From the NCBI RefSeq assembly GCF_001557875.1, contig NZ_LNRF01000008.1:161061-225060 (forward strand): a DNA stretch of 64,000 nucleotides. The letters are read 5' to 3'. Shown piece by piece: positions 1-9,356 of the stretch. Position 1 is the stretch's first letter. Every line of letters begins with the position of its first letter. The notes below the pieces were generated by a model. That model ran no database searches. It saw only the letters and a program-made list of their open reading frames with translations, and was not told the origin of the DNA. This DNA comes from Vibrio splendidus (GTDB lineage: Bacteria > Pseudomonadota > Gammaproteobacteria > Enterobacterales > Vibrionaceae). A program made the position numbers and the translations under genes.

Positions 1-207
1 AGTTGAAGCGCCGCCACCAAATGCAGCCGCAATACGTGAAGACAAGCCGTAGCCACTTGAAGAGCCAACAACTAGTACACGTTTAGGTGCGTTTGCGATT
101 GGGCCTTGAGCTTTTGTGTAAGCAATTTGTTCTTTTACATTAGCTTCACAACCGACTGGATGTGTTGTAGTACAGATGAATCCGCGAATTCGAGGTTTGA
201 TGATCAT
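1..207 (-). CDS. fabV: Trans-2-enoyl-CoA reductase FabV, N-terminal part (cut by window edge)
   Basis: The reverse strand starts at an ATG at 207 and reads MIIKPRIRGFICTTTHPVGC, then a GSSSGYG nucleotide-binding loop and AAAFGGGAST, before running off the window. This is the characteristic FabV start. The family reduces trans-2-enoyl-ACP/CoA with NADH in the last step of fatty-acid elongation, and is the triclosan-resistant alternative to FabI. Only about 69 of roughly 400 residues are present. It lies in the same orientation as fadE and psrA, giving a local fatty-acid cluster. Confidence 0.9.
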   Translation of the reverse strand, partial: MIIKPRIRGFICTTTHPVGCEANVKEQIAYTKAQGPIANAPKRVLVVGSSSGYGLSSRIAAAFGGGAST

Positions 208-378
208 ATTCAACTTCCTTAAAAAATCAGGTTAAGGATAAAAGTTTCGTACGCAAATGGCATCTAATTTCTGTAAAAATGTGGTGAAAATGCAAGTGGT
301 TGGAGCACTCAGCTGATATTTGCTGACTAAGTCACCATTTGTTAACGCATCTATTGCGACTTCTACGACAAAAACAAA

Positions 379-402
379 AAAGGCACCTAATTAGGTGCCT
401 TT
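379..402 (-). terminator. Rho-independent terminator of fadE
   Basis: A perfect 12-bp inverted repeat (AAAGGCACCTAA / TTAGGTGCCTTT) lies 15 bp past the fadE stop. On the reverse strand it is followed by a T-rich run (complement of AAAACAAAAA at 371-380), as expected for an intrinsic terminator. Confidence 0.85.
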
Positions 403-416
403 GTATCATTTTTTAT

Positions 417-2699
417 CTAAGCAACGCTATTTAGCTTAGGTTTTAACTCTTTTCGCGTCAAAGTTTCACTAAAGTCATGACTGAAGTGGTCGACTTGAAT
501 CGCAGCGTAACGCAGTTTATCGGCAGCCACAATCTGGTCAACTTCTTCTTGCGTTAGTACATCAGCAGCAAGTGCTTGAGCAAGTTTATCTTCTAACAAA
601 CCTTTACGAGCAACTTTGCCCTCTTTCACTGCTTTGAAGATCTTACGCTCAAGAGGCTTGATGCTGTACATCGCATTGAACGCGTTCTCCATCAAGCCAA
701 CACTGTCCTCTTCTTCCTTGCCAATGTAACAAAGGTGAGTCAGACGTTCACGGTGGGCGCCCGGAGTCATCAAGCTTTCTGCTAGTTGCACTGTTAGGTT
801 ATCACTTGGTTTTTCAAAGTGGTTGCCGACAGGGAAAACTAGACCTTTAAGTACTTTACCAACCATCTTGTTCGGGAAGTTTCTGTACGCTTCCTGTAGC
901 GATTTAGCCGCGTTGTGGAAACAGTGTTGAACCGCGTAATGTACGTAGTCTAAGTCAGCTTGTTGACGACCTTCGTCTTCATACTTCTTAAGCGCTGCAG
1001 ACGCCATGTAAAGGTAACTTAGGCCATCACCTAAACGTGCAGAGATAAGCTCTTTACGTTTCAGTTCACCACCTAGCGTCAGCATTGCGAAATCCGCACT
1101 TACTGCAAGCGCACGACTCAAACGAGTAAGATCTTGGTAGTAAGGTTTTGTTGGACCACTCATGTCGGCTTTAATGAACTTAGAGCCAGTCAGTGCTGCA
1201 CCAAACGCGCCGAACGTGTTCTTAGTTGCATGAGAGATATGCTTGAACAGCAAGCTATCAAAGTCTTTTGCACCTTGCTTCTCATCTGGGTTCGCTGCCG
1301 CTTCCATTTCGCTCAATACGTATGGGTGACAACGTGTCGCTCCTTGACCGAAGATCATCAGGTTACGAGTTAGGATGTTGGCACCTTCTACTGTGATAGC
1401 AACTGGAATACCTAGGTAAGGCGCAGCCAAGTAGTTCATTGGGCCATCTTGAATAGCACGACCTGAGTGGATATCCATTGAGTCATTCAGAATAGTACGG
1501 GCCATCTCTGTCATGTGATATTTCGCGATAGCCGTTACGATACCCGGCTTCTCTTTCATATCAAGTGAAGTGGTTGTCAGTGTACGAGTTGCTTCAAGTA
1601 GGTATGTTAAGCCACCAATACGGCCTAGGCTCTCAGCAACACCTTCAAATTTACCAATCGACATACCAAACTGCTTACGAACATAAGCGTACGCGCCGGT
1701 CGTTTTCGCTGTTAGGTGGCCCATCGCCGTGCCAAGTGCTGGTAATGAGATACCACGCCCCGCAGACAGACATTCCACCAGCATACGCCAGCCTTTACCT
1801 GCGTAATCTGCACCACCGATTAGCCATTCCATAGGAATAAACACATCGTGACCACGTGTTGGACCATTCATGAATGCAAGACCAAGTGGGTCATGACGCT
1901 CACCAATCACAACACCTTCATGATCAGCTGGGATTAATGCACAAGTGATACCAATGTCTTCCTTGTCGCCAAGTAGCTTCTCAGGATCGTGCAGTTTGAA
2001 AGCCAAACCAAGTACAGTCGCTACTGGTGCTAACGTAATGTAGCGCTTGTTCCAGTTAAGCTTAATACCTAGTGTCTCTTTGCCTTCGTGCATTCCCATA
2101 CACACAGTTCCGACATCAGGGATACCACCCGCATCAGAACCCGCTTCTGGGCCCGTTAGTGCGAAACACGGAATATCGGTACCGTCAGCAAGACGAGGTA
2201 GCCAGTAGTCTTTTTGATCTTGAGTACCGTAGTGAGACAGTAGCTCACCCGGGCCAAGAGAGTTTGGAACCATTACCGAAACCGCAGTACTGATACTACG
2301 CGTCGCAATCTTAGTTACGATGGTTGAGTTTGCGTGTGCTGAGAATTCACGACCGCCGTACTCTTTCGCGATAATAAGAGAAAAGAAACGCTCTTTGCGT
2401 AAGAAGTTCCATACCTCTTCAGGAAGGTCTCGATCTTCTTTTACAATTTGGTGGTCATCAAGCATAGCCAGCAAAGTTTCAAGCTCATTATCCATGAACG
2501 ATTGCTCTTCTGCTGTCAGCTGAGGTTTTGGGTATTGGTGCAGCTTAGTGAAATCTGGTTTGCCAGAAAACAGCTCTCCGTCCCACCACACGCTACCCGC
2601 TTCCATCGCTTCTTTCTCGGTGCTAGATAGTGGTGGTAGTACTTTTTTAAAGAGTTTAAAAGCTGGGTCACTTACCCATTTTTGTCTTAGAGAGCTCAT
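417..2699 (-). CDS. fadE: Acyl-CoA dehydrogenase FadE
   Basis: A 760-aa protein of the large FadE type, which catalyses the first, FAD-dependent step of fatty-acid beta-oxidation (acyl-CoA to trans-2-enoyl-CoA). The middle carries the flavin/acyl-CoA dehydrogenase core, including CFALTGPEAGSDAGG and a downstream AGRGISLPALG segment. The C-terminal third matches the helical extension specific to bacterial FadE. Length is close to the family (about 750-815 aa). Start ATG at 2699. The gene is followed by a strong terminator and preceded 55 bp away by a TetR-family gene in the same direction, so regulator and enzyme may be co-transcribed. Confidence 0.92.
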   Translation of the reverse strand: MSSLRQKWVSDPAFKLFKKVLPPLSSTEKEAMEAGSVWWDGELFSGKPDFTKLHQYPKPQLTAEEQSFMDNELETLLAMLDDHQIVKEDRDLPEEVWNFLRKERFFSLIIAKEYGGREFSAHANSTIVTKIATRSISTAVSVMVPNSLGPGELLSHYGTQDQKDYWLPRLADGTDIPCFALTGPEAGSDAGGIPDVGTVCMGMHEGKETLGIKLNWNKRYITLAPVATVLGLAFKLHDPEKLLGDKEDIGITCALIPADHEGVVIGERHDPLGLAFMNGPTRGHDVFIPMEWLIGGADYAGKGWRMLVECLSAGRGISLPALGTAMGHLTAKTTGAYAYVRKQFGMSIGKFEGVAESLGRIGGLTYLLEATRTLTTTSLDMKEKPGIVTAIAKYHMTEMARTILNDSMDIHSGRAIQDGPMNYLAAPYLGIPVAITVEGANILTRNLMIFGQGATRCHPYVLSEMEAAANPDEKQGAKDFDSLLFKHISHATKNTFGAFGAALTGSKFIKADMSGPTKPYYQDLTRLSRALAVSADFAMLTLGGELKRKELISARLGDGLSYLYMASAALKKYEDEGRQQADLDYVHYAVQHCFHNAAKSLQEAYRNFPNKMVGKVLKGLVFPVGNHFEKPSDNLTVQLAESLMTPGAHRERLTHLCYIGKEEEDSVGLMENAFNAMYSIKPLERKIFKAVKEGKVARKGLLEDKLAQALAADVLTQEEVDQIVAADKLRYAAIQVDHFSHDFSETLTRKELKPKLNSVA

Positions 2700-2754
2700 A
2701 GTTCAGATCCTTTTGTTCACTATATTGGTTGTGAATGTTTCGCTTTTTATTGTT

Positions 2755-3384
2755 TTATTCTTCTGCTGACATACCAGCGGCTAAATATGGAATAAGAATA
2801 TCAACCACTGCTTTAGCATCTATCTTTCTGCCATAGTCATTCTCTGCAATTTCTACTAGAGCCTGACTTGATGCCATGGTGAATACACAAGTCCCTAGGG
2901 TGAAGTGTAATCGCCAAAATAACTGTTCTTGAGTGAGGTTCGGATTCGCCTTCATTACTGACGTCGTAAACAGAGAAAGAACTTCGCTATAACGCGTAGT
3001 AATGAACCAACGCAGGTGCCCTTGCACATCCGTATAGCCTCTGCCGATAAGCAACATGAAACGACTGGTACCATTTGGCCTAACATCATTAAGTGCTCTT
3101 AGTGGCTGTCTCAAAGACTCAAACACGTCACTCATAGAATACGTTTCGTTCAAGTTTAAGTTCACTAATGCATCTTGCAGTGCTGGCATAAATGCCTCTA
3201 AGTAACGATTGAGTACCGCACGAACCAGAGTCTTCTTATCGCCAAAGTGATAGTTCACTGAAGCTAAGTTGACATTCGCTTTACTCGTAATCGTGCGTAA
3301 AGAGGTGTCATTAAAACCGTGCTCAGCAAATAAGCCTTCAGCCACATCTAAGATTTTGTCTTTGGTTGTACTTCTTGGTGCCAT
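2755..3384 (-). CDS. psrA: TetR-family fatty-acid regulator, PsrA-like
   Basis: A TetR-type repressor of 209 aa from the ATG at 3384; an upstream GTG at 3393 would add three residues, but GAGTG sits suitably before the ATG. The N-terminal helix-turn-helix reads DVAEGLFAEHGFNDTSLRTI...NLASVNYHFGDKKTL, typical of the PsrA group, which senses long-chain acyl-CoA and represses beta-oxidation genes. Its position directly upstream of fadE supports that role. A palindrome of the PsrA type overlaps its own 5' region, suggesting autoregulation. The exact ligand is inferred from family membership only. Confidence 0.8.
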   Translation of the reverse strand: MAPRSTTKDKILDVAEGLFAEHGFNDTSLRTITSKANVNLASVNYHFGDKKTLVRAVLNRYLEAFMPALQDALVNLNLNETYSMSDVFESLRQPLRALNDVRPNGTSRFMLLIGRGYTDVQGHLRWFITTRYSEVLSLFTTSVMKANPNLTQEQLFWRLHFTLGTCVFTMASSQALVEIAENDYGRKIDAKAVVDILIPYLAAGMSAEE

Positions 3385-3398
3385 TTCAATCACTCGTA

Positions 3399-3414
3399 TT
3401 AAACAACTGTTTGA
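3399..3414. promoter_or_regulatory. Candidate PsrA operator
   Basis: TTAAACAACTGTTTGA contains AAAC-N4-GTTT, the half-site layout described for PsrA operators. It lies 15-30 bp upstream of the psrA ATG, where binding would block initiation. Confidence 0.5.
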
Positions 3415-3765
3415 AATATACGCTTAGTACATTTATTTAACAAGCAAGCAACATCACATTTTCACAAATTGGTCGTACCAGTTAATAAAACTCAGCACTA
3501 ACCGATTGAATCGCTGTGTGTTTACAAAAAAATAAAAAAATAATGAATTTTCTTGGAACTGAAATGGAAATGGGGGGTCATAAATTAGGTAGAAAACAGC
3601 GTATTTAGAAGTTTAACAGGCCGTCAAACTTGTTCTTCTCACTGCTTTCTTAATTACTGCATTTTCCTTATTAACTCCTATACTTGTATCCGCCCAAACC
3701 ACGTTGGTTTGGGCTTTTTTTTGTGTGTTGATCTGATACCTTTTCTTTGGCTGTTACTCGACACA
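3415..3765 (+). other. Intergenic region with possible small RNA
   Basis: About 350 bp with no convincing ORF between psrA and the adhesin gene. It ends in a strong plus-strand terminator (3692-3725), although no plus-strand gene lies upstream. An orphan terminator after a non-coding stretch suggests a small RNA transcribed rightwards. I do not recognise a known Vibrio sRNA in it and no promoter is clear. Confidence 0.3.
3692..3725 (+). terminator. Orphan plus-strand terminator
   Basis: GCCCAAACC-ACGTT-GGTTTGGGC followed by about eight T residues. No plus-strand gene precedes it, so it probably ends an unannotated transcript. Confidence 0.75.
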
Positions 3766-3767
3766 AA

Positions 3768-3791
3768 AAAGCCCCCGAAATCGAGGGCTTT
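3768..3791 (-). terminator. Terminator of the adhesin gene
   Basis: AAAGCCCCC-GAAATC-style hairpin closing with GAGGGCTTT. On the reverse strand it runs into a T-run, 38 bp after the adhesin stop. Confidence 0.75.
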
Positions 3792-3828
3792 TCTTACGTT
3801 AAGCATTAGAACCTTTCACTTTATCTAA

Positions 3829-6800
3829 TTAAGCAGCATCATTTTTTATCAGCTCTCCCAGCACAGCAAGGTCATTACCTAGATCAACCGAACCACCCAG
3901 TTCAGTCGCAATCCCCTCAACAACTATAGTTTGGACATCATCCCCTCCATTGATTGGAATAGACAACGCGATATCTTCTCCGTCGACAGAGACCTCAATC
4001 GCATCAAGTAGCTCTGCCATTTGAGTCTCATCTTGAGGGTCTTCGACCAAATCATTGAGGTTGATCAGATCCCCAGAACCACCAGTATAAAGCTCGAAAT
4101 CTTTAATAATATCAGTACCGTTGTCGAGCGCAGAGTCTAGCCACGTGAAGATGTTGTCTCCACTATCTCCAATTAGCAGATCGTTGCCTGACTCGGCATA
4201 CAAGGGTTCATTACTCGCTGCACTAACAACGTTATATTGCTGCGGTTCTTCGATATCTATGGTGACCGTCTCTACCGTGCTTTCTGCACCATTAGAGTCG
4301 ACCGCGACATAATCAAACTGCGGGTCTTCGGTTACTGCCTCGTTACCTTGAACATAGCGTAACTCCCAACTGCCCCCTGTCGATGACAGCTCCATCCCAA
4401 CAATCGGATTGTCTGGTGAAGAATAACTAAAATCATACAGAATTTGGTTATTCCCTGTATCTCCTGGATCTTTTTGATATTGCTCCGTCTGAGTCGTGCC
4501 ATCAGCAAAGGTATAGAGCACTTCAACATAAACATTACTATCAGTGTTAAATGAACCACCCAAACCATCTAAACCAAAGTCAACAACCTCTAATGGATTA
4601 TTAGTAAAGTCGAGGACCAAGGTCTCCTGTTTGTTCATACCTCTACCATCAGTATCACCAATACCAAAGCCAACATGAGGTTGTTCACCTTGATACTGTT
4701 TCAACGGTTTATCATTGTTATCTTCGATCGTTACTGTAATCGTATTACCGTTATCTAGCGTAATAAGTCTCTCTGTTGGTGAAACTTCTACACCCCAATT
4801 ATAGAAACCATCAACAAGCTCTGGCATATCCTCAGGATCACCACTGAAGCCCATTTCAAACATTTCTCCAGGCCCAGCAACAAAACTGATATTGTTCGGA
4901 ACAAACAACACACCGTTATCAACATCAGACTGCACGATTTCTCTCGTGACGCCATTTTCATCGGTATACAAAAGGCTGCCGTTGGTTGGCAGACTTTCGA
5001 TTCGAATATTAAGTGGAATGTCATCATGGTCATCTTCTATATCTGAGATGTAATCAGGCATACCACCGTCTTCAGAATCGAAAAGGATTGGTATGACCGC
5101 GTCCTCATCATTAACGACCGTAAAGCTGGTCGCTTCAGGTGCGTCATTGACACCATTGATTGTTATCTCGATAACATGCTCTACACCATCAATAGCGGTT
5201 ACCACATATCGCTCAATAACCACGTCATCATCATTCAAGTATTGAACCGCATCGTTATCAACGACATAACTCCATGCCCCCTCAGGAGTAATCGTTAACA
5301 TGCCCAGAGCAAGTGCATAAGTAGACCCAATCGGGGTAAACACACCATTAGGTTTAAAGGCGGGCATGTCACTCGTATCGACATCAGTAATCGTTAAAGT
5401 ACCTGAAACTGAAAGTTCGTTGGTATCAGGATCAACATCGACATCTTCCGTCACCTCACCCGTGTCAGAATCACCTTCACCAACAGTGATTTCAGACGGG
5501 TCATCAGCACCATTGATGGTGATGGTCACTTCACTTGTGGTTCCGTCAATCGCAGTAACCGTGTAAACCTCGGTAACGAACTCATCGTCATCAAGATATT
5601 GCACATCATCGTTGTCCACGACGTACGTCCATTCACCGTCGTCGGTAATGGTCAACATACCCAACGCAGTATCATTGGTCGAGCCTTCTGGGTTAAACGT
5701 ACCATTGGGTTCAAAAGCAGCGACATCACTGTCGTCTACATCGGTGATGGTTAGCGTTCCGGAGGTTATTAAGTTGTTGCTCTCTAGGTCAACATCCACA
5801 TCCTCAGTCACTTCACCTGTGTCTGAATCACCTTCGCCAACGGTTATATCAGATGGATCATCAGCTCCGTTAATAGTGATGATAACTTCGCTTGTGGTAC
5901 CGTCGCTGGCTGTAACGGTATAAACCTCAGTTACGAACTCATCGTCATCTAAGTACTGTACGTCATCGTTGTTAACTACGTAAGTCCACGCACCATCAGG
6001 GTCGATGCTCAAAACGCCTAGCTGTGAGTCGTTTGTTGAACCTACGAGGTTAAACTCACCATCAGCTGAAAAGGTGGGAGTGTCGCTGTCTACATCTGTA
6101 ATCACGATCTGACCAGACGTCACTAATTGGTTGGTGATGTCGTCTACATCAATGTCCTCGGTCACACTGCCCGAGTCGTCAGTGGCTACAGCCGCATCAT
6201 CAGTACCAATTATCGTTACTGTGATGACTTGTTCGACTCCATCGGAGGTTTGTACTGTCGTCGTGTCTTGAATTTGCTCGCCATCGGCAAGCTCATCATA
6301 AGGGCTGTTGGCCACGAAGGTCCAAGTACCATCTTCGTTTACAACAAAGGTACCGAGATCATTATCTCCAGCGACCTCTTTGCCAATAAAGGTAACGTCC
6401 GGATCATCGCTGGTTAAGGCGCCACCTGTCTCAATTGGTTCATCCTGCTCAAACTCAATAACATTAGTTTCACCTGAAATAAGCGCAAAAGCGATGATAT
6501 CCAAAAGAGCAATACTTTGAGTTTCTGACAATCCTTGAGACTCAAACCCTTCAGTTTCAAAATTCGTGGCAGCTTGAGTTTCAGCCCCAGTACGTTCAAT
6601 CCTACCGCTGTTGGTCAAACTCGAGCCTTCCTCACCAGCAGCAGTATCAAACTCATCTCCTAGTTCTGTTGGATCAAATCCTTCTTCAATTGCACGCTGA
6701 ACTTGAGCGATCGCATCGTCAGTATCTAGCACATTTTGTTGGCCCTGGTTATCTACAAAACGTGCAGAAACACTTGGCACACTCTCTTCACTAGTATCAA

Positions 6801-6930
6801 AACTGATAATTACGTCGCTAGCAGCTGGTTGTTCGCCCGGAGACAAACGTCTAACTTGGCCTTGAGCGTCGAGCACTACACTCCCGCTAGCAAGACCTAG
6901 TATATTTAGGTTGATATTTCCCATATCCAT
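3829..6930 (-). CDS. LapA-like retained type I secreted adhesin with VCBS repeats
   Basis: I start this at the ATG at 6930 (MDMGNINLN), giving 1033 aa; the upstream in-frame 43 codons look non-coding. Residues 1-110 form a LapA-type retention module with the FDPTEL...DTAAGEEG segment. TAAG (96-99) fits the di-alanine site cut by LapG proteases. Four VCBS-type repeats of about 118 aa follow (GxWTYVV, YLDDDEFV and ITINGADD motifs), then a cadherin-like region. The C-terminus carries GNDLLIGDSGDNIF plus a DIIKDF segment, an RTX/T1SS target signal. The protein should be exported by a type I system and held in the outer membrane until cleaved. A TolC-like gene diverges from it, but no LapB/C, LapD or LapG gene is in the window. 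Confidence 0.85.
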   Translation of the reverse strand: MDMGNINLNILGLASGSVVLDAQGQVRRLSPGEQPAASDVIISFDTSEESVPSVSARFVDNQGQQNVLDTDDAIAQVQRAIEEGFDPTELGDEFDTAAGEEGSSLTNSGRIERTGAETQAATNFETEGFESQGLSETQSIALLDIIAFALISGETNVIEFEQDEPIETGGALTSDDPDVTFIGKEVAGDNDLGTFVVNEDGTWTFVANSPYDELADGEQIQDTTTVQTSDGVEQVITVTIIGTDDAAVATDDSGSVTEDIDVDDITNQLVTSGQIVITDVDSDTPTFSADGEFNLVGSTNDSQLGVLSIDPDGAWTYVVNNDDVQYLDDDEFVTEVYTVTASDGTTSEVIITINGADDPSDITVGEGDSDTGEVTEDVDVDLESNNLITSGTLTITDVDDSDVAAFEPNGTFNPEGSTNDTALGMLTITDDGEWTYVVDNDDVQYLDDDEFVTEVYTVTAIDGTTSEVTITINGADDPSEITVGEGDSDTGEVTEDVDVDPDTNELSVSGTLTITDVDTSDMPAFKPNGVFTPIGSTYALALGMLTITPEGAWSYVVDNDAVQYLNDDDVVIERYVVTAIDGVEHVIEITINGVNDAPEATSFTVVNDEDAVIPILFDSEDGGMPDYISDIEDDHDDIPLNIRIESLPTNGSLLYTDENGVTREIVQSDVDNGVLFVPNNISFVAGPGEMFEMGFSGDPEDMPELVDGFYNWGVEVSPTERLITLDNGNTITVTIEDNNDKPLKQYQGEQPHVGFGIGDTDGRGMNKQETLVLDFTNNPLEVVDFGLDGLGGSFNTDSNVYVEVLYTFADGTTQTEQYQKDPGDTGNNQILYDFSYSSPDNPIVGMELSSTGGSWELRYVQGNEAVTEDPQFDYVAVDSNGAESTVETVTIDIEEPQQYNVVSAASNEPLYAESGNDLLIGDSGDNIFTWLDSALDNGTDIIKDFELYTGGSGDLINLNDLVEDPQDETQMAELLDAIEVSVDGEDIALSIPINGGDDVQTIVVEGIATELGGSVDLGNDLAVLGELIKNDAA
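5130..6190 (-). repeat. Tandem VCBS-repeat coding region
   Basis: Three near-identical coding repeats of about 354 bp (about 118 codons), each beginning near VTEDxDVD and ending at TINGADDP; a fourth, more divergent unit precedes them. The two central copies share VGEGDSDTGEVTEDVDVD exactly. Copy number in such adhesins changes easily by recombination. Confidence 0.7.
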
Positions 6931-7225
6931 ATTCCCACTTCTACCCAGAACACACCAAACGCGGATCCAATCCCACTCTGCGCTGTGGCTATTTCCTACA
7001 ATAAATTTAGTAGTGGCACTATTGATAATCAACTCACTAAAGTAGTGCAACCAAAGCACTTTTCAAATTAGTCAATAGCAATAGCGACTTACATTCAAAA
7101 AAAAACCAACAAACTTCGCATTTTTTTGCAAATGTCCTAAGCTTCGTTTAATACCCTTCTCTCAATTCAGCGGTAAACGTAGGTTGGGAAACGGATGAGA
7201 CATTGAAAGTAGAAGGAGAGCTACT

Positions 7226-8533
7226 TTGAAATTGTTCAAATTATCCATCATGTGTTGCTTAGTTGCAGCAACACCACTCGCCGCTCAAACTCTGGAACAG
7301 TCGGTGGCTATTACTTTGGCAACCAATCCAGAGATAAAAAGCATCTTTAACGAATATGTGAGCGTGAAAAAGCGTAATGATGCCTCTGGAGGTGCATACA
7401 AGCCCAGTATCGATCTTGATGCCGGTATTGGTTACGAAGGCATAAACCCAGCACCAAACAACGGTCCCGATACCGATCTAACAAGAAAGGAAGCGACGAT
7501 TTCCCTCACCCAATTGCTGTGGGATGGTTCCGCAACACTGTACGACATTGATCGTACCGCTGCAGAAGCCGAATCAGTTCGCTTGCAATTGATAGCGGAT
7601 GCCGAAGACAAAGCGCTAGAGGTGACCCAAATCTATTTAGATGCTGTGAAAGCCACAGAAGTACTGGCACTGTCAGAAAGTAATCTTTCGATACACAAGA
7701 AAATCTACAAGGATATAAAGAAACGAGCTAATTCAGGCATAGGTTCAACCGCGGATGTATCTCAGGTAGAAGCTAGGATTGCAAAAGCTCATGGTAACTT
7801 GTTGGCCGCACAGAATAATTTAATCGATACACACACCCAGTTTAGACGAGTGGTTGGCCAAGAACCCCTAGGCTTAATTTACCCACGAGCCGATATTTCG
7901 AGGATTCCTTTGTCGTTAACGGACGCCATTGTTGATGCCTTAGACAAACACCCAGTGATAAAAATCGCAACGGCTGATGTCGACGCAGCACATTTTCAAT
8001 ACAAACAATCAAAAGGCGTAAACTACCCCACATTCTCCATCGAAGCATCACAGTCGTGGCGTGACGATGCGGGAGGCGATGAAGGCTCTAGTCAAGAGAC
8101 ACTCGCGATGCTAAGAATGCGATATAACTTGTACAACGGTGGAACAGACAGTGCTAATTCTGAAGCAGCTGCTTACCAATTGAATAAAGCAAAAGATCTG
8201 AGAGATCGTGCTTATCGCCAAGTCGAAGAAGGTCTTCGCCTTTCATGGAGTGCCTTAGATTTAACACTGCAACAAAAAAACTTTCTATCTGACCATGTTG
8301 ATTCAGCTTCGGAGACCGTTATCGCTTATGAAAAACAATACCGAATAGGCAAACGTACTCTGCTTGACTTGCTCAACACAGAGAACGAACTATTTGAAGC
8401 CCGTAAAGACTATCTAGATGCGCATTACTCCGAGCAGTACGCTAAGTACCGTGTGATGAACGCAACCGGTTCTTTATTGAACGCTCTACTGGTCGACATA
8501 CCAGAAGAGTGGACAACGGCCGTGGAGTATTAA
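7226..8533 (+). CDS. TolC-family outer-membrane channel of a type I secretion system
   Basis: A 435-aa TolC/LapE-like protein starting at TTG 7226, with GGAG seven bases upstream. An N-terminal signal peptide (CCLVAATPLAAQ) precedes two outer-membrane efflux repeats; typical features are the WDGSATLYD segment and the C-terminal RIGKRTLLDLLNTENELFEA motif. The family forms trimeric outer-membrane ducts that complete type I exporters. It diverges from the adhesin gene across a shared promoter region and overlaps the next gene by one base. This makes export of the adhesin its likely job. The inner-membrane ABC and adaptor subunits must be elsewhere. Confidence 0.88.
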   Translation: MKLFKLSIMCCLVAATPLAAQTLEQSVAITLATNPEIKSIFNEYVSVKKRNDASGGAYKPSIDLDAGIGYEGINPAPNNGPDTDLTRKEATISLTQLLWDGSATLYDIDRTAAEAESVRLQLIADAEDKALEVTQIYLDAVKATEVLALSESNLSIHKKIYKDIKKRANSGIGSTADVSQVEARIAKAHGNLLAAQNNLIDTHTQFRRVVGQEPLGLIYPRADISRIPLSLTDAIVDALDKHPVIKIATADVDAAHFQYKQSKGVNYPTFSIEASQSWRDDAGGDEGSSQETLAMLRMRYNLYNGGTDSANSEAAAYQLNKAKDLRDRAYRQVEEGLRLSWSALDLTLQQKNFLSDHVDSASETVIAYEKQYRIGKRTLLDLLNTENELFEARKDYLDAHYSEQYAKYRVMNATGSLLNALLVDIPEEWTTAVEY

Positions 8534-9144
8534 TGATGAAAATAACTTACTTATTACTTCCCGTATTAACGATGACTCTATTCGCCTGCTCTAGTCAACA
8601 GGAAGAGGCCTACATCGAGACACCTGAAGCGGAACAGATTGCAGACCTGCAAGATGATGACAAAGATGGTGTGGTCAACGCACGCGATACCTGCCCAGGA
8701 ACGCCTGAAGCATCACAAGTCGATAATGATGGCTGTGGTGAAACGATTCGTGCAGAAGAAGTCAGACAGCTAAAAATACTCTTTGCTCATGACTCATTTG
8801 AAGTGAATCCAATATTTTCTGATCAAATCAGCACGATGGCAGAGTTCCTTGAAACCTACAAAAGTGCTTCTATCGAAATCCAAGGTTACGCGAGTAAAGT
8901 GGGTTCCAATGAGTACAACTTAGATTTATCAAAGAAACGAGCGAATAATGTGCAAGACGAGTTATTGTCGAATGGTATAGAACCAGAGCGTGTGAGAATT
9001 GTTGGCTATGGCGAAGAACGCTTAGAAAGCGATGGTGATGACCCTACTTCACACGCACTGAACCGAAAGGTAACGGCGACCGTAGTTGGGTTAAGTGAGC
9101 AGATCGTTGAAGAGTGGACTATTTTTACAACACTAGAAAAGTAG
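8533..9144 (+). CDS. OmpA-family lipoprotein
   Basis: 203 aa from the ATG at 8533, which overlaps the tolC-like stop (TAATG) and has GGAG six bases upstream. A lipoprotein signal ends in LFAC (Cys19). A thrombospondin type-3-like acidic repeat follows (DDDKDGVVNARDTCPGTP), then a C-terminal OmpA peptidoglycan-binding domain (IEIQGYASKVGS, LSKKRANNV, RIVGYGEE). It probably ties the secretion channel or the outer membrane to peptidoglycan. Translational coupling places it with the adhesin export machinery. Confidence 0.88.
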   Translation: MMKITYLLLPVLTMTLFACSSQQEEAYIETPEAEQIADLQDDDKDGVVNARDTCPGTPEASQVDNDGCGETIRAEEVRQLKILFAHDSFEVNPIFSDQISTMAEFLETYKSASIEIQGYASKVGSNEYNLDLSKKRANNVQDELLSNGIEPERVRIVGYGEERLESDGDDPTSHALNRKVTATVVGLSEQIVEEWTIFTTLEK

Positions 9145-9211
9145 CGTGACATTGTCACCGTATTTGCAAAACAAGCCATCTTACAAATAGTAGCTTAGCA
9201 ACATGATCAAT

Positions 9212-9246
9212 AAAGCCGTGATAGGGTTACCTATCACGGCTTTTTG
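9212..9246 (+). terminator. Terminator of the tolC-like/ompA operon
   Basis: AAAGCCGTGATAGG-GTTA-CCTATCACGGCTTT, a perfect 14-bp stem followed by a T-run. Confidence 0.9.
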
Positions 9247-9356
9247 TTCTTTGTCGTCACATGAATCGTGTGGATGACTCTGTGACTCTTCTTGCTACTC
9301 AGAAATTGACTTGTTGCTCAGGAATTGGCTCGATGGTTAATCGAACCAATTACCGA

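Noticed and set aside
5366..5923. Plus-strand open frames inside the adhesin gene
   Set aside because: They are antisense shadows of the VCBS repeats, repeating with the same period.
6931..7059. Longer start for the adhesin gene
   Set aside because: The extra residues do not match the retention module, which begins at MDMGNINLN or MGNINLN.
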